Shown here in pieces: positions 35,131 to 45,200 of a DNA stretch of 64,000 bases. Where the stretch lies: positions 192,209,620-192,273,619 of the forward strand of contig CM047805.1 of the NCBI GenBank assembly GCA_026214975.1, read 5' to 3'. The DNA is from Gentiana macrophylla (Eukaryota; Streptophyta; Magnoliopsida; Gentianales; Gentianaceae). Below the pieces are notes generated by a model that searched no databases, was not told where the DNA came from, and saw nothing but the letters and a program-made list of their open reading frames with translations. Position 1 is the first letter of the stretch. Each line of letters begins with the position of its first letter. A program made the position numbers and the translations under genes.

Positions 35131-35133
<3 letters not shown>
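35114..35133 (-). other. Helitron A 5' terminus
   Basis: The minus strand begins TCTATATTTATATTTCAGAG after a host A. Its first 20 nt resemble the second Helitron's 5' end at 38936 (TCTATATTAATATTTCAGAG). Confidence 0.88.

Positions 35134-35161
<28 letters not shown>
35134..35161. repeat. (TA)n microsatellite between two Helitrons
   Basis: About 14 TA units lie between the 5' end of Helitron A and the probable 3' end of Helitron B. Confidence 0.9.
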
Positions 35162-38100
35162 CTAAGAGAAACGTACATGATGCATTGGATAAACGTTATA
35201 TTTAAAAAGTAAACATCGAAGGAAAATAATATGTTATGAAATAACGTCGTGTTTAAACAAACTAACATATAAAAAAATGATTTTATCCATAAAATTCATA
35301 GAATAAATTTAATTTGTGCAAAAATGAAAAAAAAAAGTCTAATCTATGTGGTGAGGGATATGGTTTAAGAAATTCGCATAAGTGAGGGATATATATATGG
35401 TGCCTGTAGTGAAGAGGGAGAAAAAAAAAACCCTTAGCAAAATCAATACTTTGACCCCAAGTCCGAATACCAGAGCCATGAATAATATCCCCCGTTTAAT
35501 TGCCTTAGGCATGAACTCATGTATCATGCATGACATAACATAACTTTTCCATAAATAAGTAAATATGTATAAATATATTAAAATAAAATAAAAAATGAAA
35601 AGAAGATAAGTATATCTTTGTAGGTTAAAAAATGATGATTTTTTTAGTTGATCGCTCGTTGAAGTTCCATTTCATATAGCCAAACATCAACTACTTTTTT
35701 CTTCAACATACAAATACCATGTCCAACATGAAAAACGTTGTTGTCGAATTAAATGCGGTCATCGGGAGTCAGGACCATATGTTGTTAAGAAAATAAAATG
35801 GCAAAAATGAGAACACGAAATGCCACACACACAGATACAACAATGTTTTAAGGTGAAACAAACATGTCACAGCATGACATCATTCTATCGCAATCCACTT
35901 AAAGTCAATGGTAATTGATCCACCCAACACCACTTAATGAAGATAATCTCCTTAAAAACCAGTTGTTGCAATCATACATTAGATGATAATCATAACACAT
36001 GATACTGCACAAAAATTTGAATAAGTATGGCGTGTGAAATTTCCTCATAAACCATTGAGAAAAAGAAACAATGGAATTGATGTGAACCGAAGGCTTTCAT
36101 TTGGATTGTATCTCCTGAAAGTGCAAGAGTATCGATTCTAGTACAATCACCTGTTTAAGACGTTTTAATCTTTCTACATGACCACATCTATATAAAGATA
36201 ATCTCCGTAAACAACATTTCACTGTATTGTTTCCTTGACCCCATTGTGTTTTTCGTAAAAAAATTATATTTCCCACATAGCATGCATCTTGTCCATCGGT
36301 TAGCCTATTAACATGAATGATTGGTGGTGAGAGAGTATGAGAACGCTAGTCACCGAAAACAACGCGCAATGTACTCACGGAAGAGATGATATACATGAAA
36401 TAAGCCTTAGTAGCAAAAAACGCATTAGGCCTACAAAAGATTAAAAGAGGTCCTTTTTCATGAGGCCTACAAAACACTCAGTGAGATCAAACAATAACGC
36501 TTAAAAAAATCTAAAGTAAAGTGGGGGCGTTAAGGAATTCAAGCAAATATGCAAAGAACGCATTAGGCCGTCTCAGAAAAAGATGATATTGCTATTGTTG
36601 GTTGAGCCCAACAGGCCAAATTCTTAAGAGGTAATCCATACCAATCAAAAAATCATAGAGAGGAAAAAAAAAACAAAAAAACAGTGACAACTTGACGAAC
36701 CACAAACGATAACCTGTCTTATAATCACATTAAATCCATATATCACATTTTAAACAGTAACAAAAGTCATAAATTCTCTTTACCTCTTCAGAGAATTGTT
36801 TAGCTTTTGTATGTTTTGCTGGTAAAGATCAAAACTTCGCTTGTATCGGTAGGTAAATGGTCTATTTCATTACAACATTTCTCATCACCATGACAGAGCC
36901 ATGCTTTAATCTGTTATTTTAACAGATCCTTATTCCATGCTAAAGCAAATTAATCAGCTTAACTGGAAAAGAAATGACCATAATGGACAAAATAAATGTA
37001 TTGAATATACCGCTTGGGATCGGCACTTGGGTCTCAGACATTTCACCATGACTTAGCCCTGCTTAAGTCTATTAATTCAACCGATCCTCATCTGAAGCCA
37101 AAGCAAATTATAAAAAATTATACCGAAATGAATAATCAAATCACTTGAAGATACCTGCATTAGGTCTACCCATCAGAACAGACACCTTAAAAGCCCCGGT
37201 CGTGATCTTGATTTCTCATCGCCGCATGTAGAATTCACACACCCAAAAAAAATCTTAAAATTGACGCGATGCTAATCTCGATCTCCAAACCATGGTTAAA
37301 ATATTCTTTTGTTTTAAACACAAAAATTCTTAATAAAAAGGGGAAATTTGAAATTGACACTACATTAGACAGAAGAAAAAAATTGGTATCTCAAACCTGA
37401 TGTTGAATACTAATTTCGATTCATATTGATTCTTTCAGGTTGTAGCAAAAAACAACAATTTAGTATTATTTTGAAAGGGAGAAGCAAAAGACTTAAACTT
37501 GCAGCCCAAATTATAAGCATATGTTGTAAGCAGATTTGTTAATTCTTAGGAGATCAAATTATTAGGTTTCTTAATTCTTAGAACAAATGCGAAAAGGAAA
37601 ACATAAAACCTGTGAAAGACTGATATCTCACTCTGAAAATACTGTTCTTTCGAACAAAAATTGCTTCCTATAATTTTTTTCTTCCAACCCAAAGTTGACA
37701 GTGAGTCAAAATTTGTTCTCCATCTACGATGAACCTCCACCCCCAATCTGAAAATCAAACATAAAAAATTCCATATAACCAGACATAATTATTTTAGGAA
37801 TGGGTACCGTAGGTGTTGTCATCCATCAAATCGTCATCCAATGATGAAATCCACATTTGGATCTGCAATGCCGCCAACGCCCCTGTCCCCTGATACTAAA
37901 TATGATGAGTATGAGGAGTTTTAGCAGAGAACTGAAGTTAATGAGGTTGAGGGATTTCATATAGAAAGTTGATCGTAGGTTGTGAAATTGGAAGTGCAGG
38001 GAGAGAATGGTGAAACAAAAGTCAGAATTTGATTTAATGTGAATGGAAAGGTGGGAGTTATATCTATTTAATTTACCTGTAAATAACTTCCTTGGAAGTT

Positions 38101-38936
38101 ATGGCAGAATGAGGCATTAGAAAGGCCACGTCCAAATCCTTTTTCCCCCCTTCCCCCATTTTTATTTCCTTTGCAACTGCTACTCCCATCCTGTCGTGCG
38201 TTGTTGGTTGTTTTTTTTTTTTGTTTTTTTTTTACACAAAACATGTGAAAGACTGATATCTCACCCTGAAAAAACTGTTCTTTCGAACCAAAGTTGCTTC
38301 CTATAATTTTTTTCTTCCAACCCAAAGTTGAGAGTGAGTCAAAATTTGTTCTCCATCTACGATGAACCTCCACCCTCAATCTGAAAATCAAACATAAAAA
38401 ATTTCATATAACCAGACATAATTATTTTAGGAATGGGTACCGTAGGTGTTGCCATCCATCAAATCGTCATCCAATGATGAAATCCACATTTGGATCTGCA
38501 ATGCCGCCAACGCCCCTGTCCCCTGATATGAAATAGGATGAGTATGAGGGGTTTTAACAGAGAATTGGAGTTAATGAGGTTGATGGATTTCATATAGAAA
38601 GTTGCTCGTATGTTGTGAAATGGAAGTGCAGGGAGAGAATGGTGAAACAAAATGCCGAATTTGATTTAATGAGAATGAAAAGGTGGAAGTTATATTTATT
38701 TAATTTACCTGTAAATAACTTCCTTGGAAGTTATGGCAGAATGGGGCATTAGAAAGGCCACGTCTAAATCCTTCCCCCTTTTATTTCCTTTGCAACTGCT
38801 ACTCCATCCTGTCGTGCATTGTTGGTTTTTTTTTTTTTTTTTTTTTTCTGGTAATGTAGGAAACCCGGATTTGGGTCGGATAATCATAAGAAAACGGGTC
38901 AATTGATAGTTATTTACTCTGAAATATTAATATAGA
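35162..38936 (-). mobile_element. Helitron B, non-autonomous, 3.8 kb
   Basis: The 5' terminus is clear: the minus strand reads TCTATATTAATATTTCAGAG downward from 38936 after an A, followed by AATTGACCCG-type sequence shared with Helitron A. The 3' end is less sure: the minus strand reads TGCATCATGTACGTTTCTCT, then TAG and T, at 35162. It resembles the Helitron A end but with CTTAG in place of CTAG and a decayed hairpin. The interior has no Rep or helicase coding. It contains a 633-bp tandem duplication. The two Helitrons lie head to tail. Confidence 0.65.
37600..38865. repeat. Tandem duplication, period ~633 bp
   Basis: TGTGAAAGACTGATATCTCA occurs at 37611 and 38244. The following sequence, through GGAATGGGTACCGTAGGTGT and GCCGCCAACGCCCCTGTCCC to ATCCTGTCGTGC and a T-rich run, is repeated with few changes. 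It lies within Helitron B. The corresponding short minus-strand frames (37546-37758, 38068-38391) are non-coding by-products of the repeat. Confidence 0.9.
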
Positions 38937-39294
38937 TATATTCGGTTTGGGTTCGGATCAAGGGGTGTAGTTAAAAATATCCGAAACAAACTCAATACAA
39001 TTCGATTTGATTCCAAACCAAATCAATTTATTTGGTTTATTATTTGTTTGATTAATTTCGGATTGACGTTTAGTGGTTATTTTGCTCAGCCATACCCCGA
39101 ATCGAATCGCTGAAGGAACCCTCACAAAAAAACAAAAAAAAAAAAAGTAAAAAATTATCGCTGAAGGACAAAACCACATGCAGCAGTAGCAGCAGCTGCA
39201 GCTGCCGGGGAATATTTCCAAACGCCGTCAGTGGCGTACGGAGCATTTTACGATTATCAGTAGAGAAGGAGGGGTATAAAGAAGACCGTTGAGC

Positions 39295-42200
39295 ATGAAG
39301 ACCACTAAAGGAGGCAAAGTCATGAACCCTACCGACGCTTACCGTAAAGAGCTTCGCAAAAAGGAATTAAAACGGGTAACTTTCTTTTGTTCTTCCTATT
39401 TGTTTTCTTTAATTCTCCTTGTTTAAAATAGTTGAATGATAATTTTGACTATTTGTTCCTTTTCTTTATTTCAACAATTGGAGGGGAGTTTATTAATTTA
39501 TTAAAGGAAAATCGTGTTGATAGTTTTCAATAGAAGGGCGCTTTCTACGTATGGACTAATTAATAATTAGATGTATTTTTTTTGTTTTTTTTTTTTTTTG
39601 GAGTTCATACAGTCTGGAGGGGAATACATAAATATGTGATGATTTTGAAGCAACTATGTCTACTGGTTAGGTGTTGATAGCTTGTGTAAGAAAATAAGCA
39701 GAATGCTGGTCCGATTTCACGAATGCACGTGGGAACAATGATTATGATATTCCCCTAATGTTTTAAAGGTACTTCAGGAATTTTGGCTGGACCATCATTG
39801 CCGCAGAATGATCTTTGCTGGACATACATTTTCTTGTATTTCGGGGCAAGGGTGGGGGACTTTGGTGTGGGGTAAAGTTGTTGTTTGTGCAAATCATATT
39901 CAAATATAGGTTGTTATTTCCTTTGGTTTTGCTAGATCTTAGTGAGAGTCTGCCACTGCAGGCTGATGTAGAATAAGCTTGCATGTTCCATGAATAGAAG
40001 CTTTTTACGGAATGATTTGTGTGAGTATATATGTTTAATGTTTTCTTGGAAAGGATACATGAGATGCGTTCAGTGCTTGTCTGTGTATTTTGTACTATGA
40101 TGCTAGTGATTGTGCCACAAAATTATGTAGAACAAGAAAGAGCGGAAAAAGGTGCGAGAGGTGGGAATTCTGAAGAAGGATCCAGAGTCATTGAAGGAGC
40201 AGATTGCCAAGCTGGAGGCGCAGAGTAAGTGTGGTGGCTTTAGAAGGATACTGTTTTTTGTACCAACTTACAGCTGCCACTTTGAAGTTTAAAACCTGAT
40301 TTTTTATCTTAAGTTAGTGGTTGTTTTATGGAAATTCCGCAAATCGGGAAATTGTAATGCTAATAAATAAATGGGTCTAGTTGTAAATTGAAATTTCAAA
40401 TGCTGATTTAACTAGTTGACGAGTTATACATGTATCCAAACAGTTTCAGGATTGCTTAGTTGTACAATCGTGTGTCTTTCATAGTTCTCGCAGTTTGATG
40501 CTGAATTTATCATTGCAAGTGAATCTTGTAAAACGATATTTACATACCTTTGGTGCAGATTTTGGGTGTAAAAACTAATGCCAAGTCTTCGATAAGGGAG
40601 GGTTGTGAATTTTAAGCAAATTGTCGTTACATAGAGGGTTGGTTTTAGTTTCATTATTGATCAATAATGCCTCAAGTTTGAATGCATTCTTTTGTATCTC
40701 AGAGTTGAATACTAGTTTATAGATTTGTCATGAAAATTATAGGTTAAACTCCGTTGGCGTAGAATCCTTGAATTTAATTGGTTTCTTCCCTTTTTCCATA
40801 TTTTGTTAAGGTGTTTTGTTCTTTCCTAAATTCTGATAGTTTGTTAGATTGACAACTTTAGTTAGCAGACCTTGTCTTAATTTCCCCAAGAGTTTCTGCT
40901 TTTCTGATCTGTGATATACTTAGGTGATTGCCTAAAATTAAGAATTTGGACTTGGCAAATTTCTATGTTTGAAGTAGTTATTTTGAGATTCTAGGTTGGT
41001 ACCTATGTTCCCAAGGCAAACAACATCAAAGAGTTGGAGTATACCTCACATCCTAGATGAAGGGTAAACCTATTTGTAGATTCTTGGATTCAGAAGACAA
41101 ACGGAAGTATCTATGCTTGAATAAATGGCTAATGATTTCACTTAACGAAATCCCAAAAAACTTGAATTCGAATATTGTGTTATGATCCGTGGGAAACAAA
41201 AAGATTGCTCAAGGAAACGGCTAGCAGGTTACGTGGTAATTCTGCCAATAATGAATTTTATTGGAATTTTGATGAGAACGGTAGTAGTCTGCTTCTTTGA
41301 CCCAACGGCTGCTTTTCGGGGAATTTCGCTATTCCTTGATGGTATGGACACCTGATGGACTCAACGTCTCTGAACATGACAAACTCCTTGAATAAAACCT
41401 CCTTCTTAAAGCTAATAGGTGAACTCCAAAAAAACATAGTCTTGCTGAACTTCTGATTCATTAGTTCCAAGTCGAAGTCCTTATAGTGTCTTTTTTTTTT
41501 TGATGCCACCATTGCCTTCTGGGTCAGATTTCATGATTAGAGTTTCACCATTCATGAATTCAGATTCATGAAATAACAAGAGCCAAGGTATCACAACGGG
41601 TACAGTGAAACATTTCTATCTTTATCACAAGGTGAGAGAGCTATGATTGAATGTTCAACACGTGGGTTGCCGAAACTTACCACGTGGGTTGCCGAAACTT
41701 CAAGACAAAATGAACAAAGCCTATGCCTTTCCGTTCTTCTTAACACATGAACTCTGATGTATAATCACTTTTTCCATGAAGAAAGTTCCTAACCATTGAT
41801 TAAAAAATCAGTTCCATTATCACTTCTATAAATCTGAATCTGAGTTTTGACCATTTTATAATTTCTTCTAAAGATATGAACAATTTCAGATTTATCTTTC
41901 ACTAAGGACACCCATGACACCCTACTATGATCATCAATGCGGAGGAGAAGAACTTCTGTTATGTTTTTAGCTAACACACAAATTTCAAACTGAAAATTCA
42001 AAACTTTTTTATTCATGAATAAACTTGGAAACAACTTCTTGATGTAGCTAAAACTAGGATGCCCTAATCTATTATGCTAAAGTAAAACATTTTTCTGATC
42101 TAAGGAAACTTCTGACTGTAGACATGTCTTCAAGTTAGCAACTCTATTAGAACTGGACTTATGATCAAGGATGTAGAGGCCCTATTGACCCTAGACCTTC

Positions 42201-45200
42201 CACTCATTCTCCCCAAGGTTGGATCCTGAAATAGTCAGCCGTCAAGGACGTGGAGGCCCCTATTGACCCTAGACTTTCCAATCATCCTACCCAAGACTGG
42301 ATCCTGAAACAGACATGAGACAACCGTCACATGTAAAATTAATCACACAATATTCATCAGATGTAAATCTAGTCACTGATAATAAATTCCAAGCAATATT
42401 AGGTACATGTAGGACATTTCTTAGGGTAATATTTGCTTAAATTGGGACTGATCCTTTCCTAGCAATTGAAGAAAAGGAACCTATGTAAGAAGAGAAGTGA
42501 TGTGAGGACCCAGTCATGTGGTCAGTAGCACCAGAGTCCACTACTCAATTAACTTCATGACTGATCCCAAGGAAAGATATGGAAAAATGATTACCTGAAT
42601 CAGCGAAAGAACAAGTAGGCTTACTACTAAGATTGCAAGAATCTGCTCAGGTGCTCAATTTGTTCCTTAGTGAAGGGAAACGGTCCTGGACTCGATGGTT
42701 GCTCCTGATCAGACATAACCTGGTTCACCTCCTTTGAATCTACAGCACTTCGTGGCTTCCCATGAATCTCCCAACATGTCCCCTTGGTGTTGACCATTTT
42801 CCTTACAATGATCACACTTAGGTTTAGGTTTAGGTTTGTTGAACTTCTTTGCACTATCAAACTTGCCAACCAACAGAGCTGAACCCTCTTGTTCACCGAA
42901 TCCTCCTTTGTACATCACCCCCCTCCATGTTTCTTCTCCCTGGCTTTAGACAACACTTCTTGCAGAGTTTGGCAGAGTTTTCTTCCCCCCCCCCGACTTC
43001 CTCAAGATCTTGGTTTAGTCCAGCCAGGAATGAATATACACGTTTGTTTTCCTCTCTCCTATTGAACTTCACACTATCGCCTGTGCACACCCATGAATCC
43101 TCATGGCAAAGATCCAACTCCTGCCAAAGAGTCACGATCTCATTATAAAAAGTAGTCACGTCTTTTCCATCTTGTTTTAGGCTCCAAAGCTTAGTCTCTA
43201 ATTCACAAATCTGAGATGAATCTTCCACATCACAATACATTCACGACAACCTGCCATATAATATCCTTGGCTGTAGGAAGAAAGTATGGCACCTTGATTG
43301 GACGACTCCATTGATTTGATGAGCCATGCAATCACCATAGTTTTCGGACTTCCAACTCTTGTAGTTAGGATCATCAGCCCTTGGTTCTTTTTGTTCTCCA
43401 ATTAAGAATCCAATTTCCCTTTACCATCAATTGCCAACTTCACAGTTTATGCCCACTCTCGGTAATTTTTACCTGTGAGTTTTCGAGTGACCATCAACAA
43501 GGACAACATGTTTGTTGTGGTCGAATCATCCCAGCAGTAGCTAACTGTGAACCTGTCGCTGGCGGAACGTCAGAACTGATAATCAGTTGCTGAAGACGAG
43601 GAAGCGCTGTTCCTCGACCTCGTCATAGCTGCTTTATAATTCATCTTTACATGACCTAGGGTTTCTGATACCTGAAGATTAAGAGGACCATGGCTCTGAT
43701 ACATGTTGGTAAATAAAAAGATGTAGAATATATGAGAAGTCTATTATTCAGAACAAGGACTCAGTCCGCATATAGTTACAGAGCCGACATCAACCCCTGC
43801 TAGGACTCTAAAACAATATATGGTTACAGAGGCGACATCAACCCCCACTAGGACTCTAAAACAATAGCTTGGTCCCTACTCCAAGGCAAGCCCTTTAAAA
43901 ATAAAATAAAAGCCTGTTAACGGCTCTTAATCAAAACATAATAATAAAACTGATAGATTCAAATAAAATCAACTCCTTTGACATTATTCCATCTTCCCCA
44001 TTTATATTTCCATTTTTATTTCTATATTAGCAGTCGATGCCAGAGTTAATTGTTGTCATCTTAATCATGTCTGTTTTTTTATCTGTCAGTTTCTCTGGAG
44101 AAGAGTATTCTGGTCGATTTTCTTAATGCTGTTATAAAGCTTTGGTTATTCTTGTTGATGAATAGTCTAATGAATACAGAAGCCGAAGGACCTCTTGATA
44201 AAGCTAGAAAGCACAGGAAGCGACAGCTTGAAGACACATTGAATCTTGTCCTAAAAAAGAAGAAGGTAATGGCTCCTTCATACAGTTTGCTGATAGTTTT
44301 CCAAGTATACTCTGATGAAGCATTTATTGAATATATACATCCAATATATATATGTTCGCAGATGCTCAAACTGTATGCATTAAACCAACAATTGCTGATT
44401 TATTCTGTAATTTACCATTCTCTGCAAAAAGAGGTTTTCATGCAAATGCCTGCTGACAGTTTGCCTGTACCAAAGAATGCTGATGCATCAGGTGGATTTT
44501 TATTAGAGCATATTTGTCATATCTGAAATCAAGAATTTACATGGTTTTCTGTTTATTGCTGTAAAAAAACTGTACTTGTTTTCCTCTGCATTTATTGGCT
44601 TGATTTTCCCAGCTTCATGGTACCATCATTTTATCATGAACTCATCTAAATTGAGTCCATTTGGTAGTGTCTTTTAGGTTGCTTTGTGAACTCTTTGACC
44701 TGTGGGAAGGGAGTGAAAGGTGTTATTAGAATCGAAAAAAAAGTATGAAGGAGGTAGCATAGAAGAGAAGAAAGGAAAAGCCACAAAAACTAGAAAAAAA
44801 GAAAAATGAAGAAAAGGAAGACGGTCTGAAAAATAGAGGGAAGAGCCTCTATCATAAAAATATGTTGTTCAGTACTCCCGTTGTATATATACTTGTGTAC
44901 ATATGTGTACAATTACAATTCTCCCTGACAGCCAGAGCTTTTAGGCGAGATGGTAAATAAATTAATAAATTATCGTGGTATTAGAACAGGTGGTCATGGA
45001 TCAAACCTTTCTTTTCCATTTATTCAATTTAATTCTATTGCTGCTGCTCTGCTACAGAAAAATTAAAATTGCTGCACTGCTTCAACATATATACTCTTGT
45101 TCACATGTTGGCAAACCCATATGTGAGGAAGGCATGTTAGATATATGTGTAGATTACACTTCTCCATAACCATTCAAGCTTTTATCTGAGATGACAATCT

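Larger units (their letters stand above)
18652..35133 (-). mobile_element. Helitron A, 16.5 kb, RepHel plus RPA-like gene, with internal 5' duplication
   Basis: On the minus strand the 5' end is TCTATATTTATATTTCAGAG (from 35133 downward), preceded by A. The 3' end is a hairpin, 12 nt, then CTAG at 18652, followed by T. This is the canonical A|TC...CTRR|T pattern of plant Helitrons, which have no TIRs or target duplication. Inside lie a RepHel gene (21528-26372) and an RPA70-like gene (about 19000-21100). The first ~5 kb is present twice (25115-30024 and 30207-35133). RepHel carries frameshifts, so the copy is probably not autonomous now. Confidence 0.9.
30207..35133 (-). repeat. Second copy of the Helitron A 5' region (~4.9 kb)
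   Basis: Collinear with 25115-30024 at an offset of about 5.09-5.11 kb, differing mostly by small indels and homopolymer lengths. Examples: a 43-base A-run at 31881-31923 against an interrupted A-rich tract in copy 1, and a changed word near 31170. It ends with the true Helitron 5' terminus at 35132-35133, so this is the outer copy. Confidence 0.92.
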
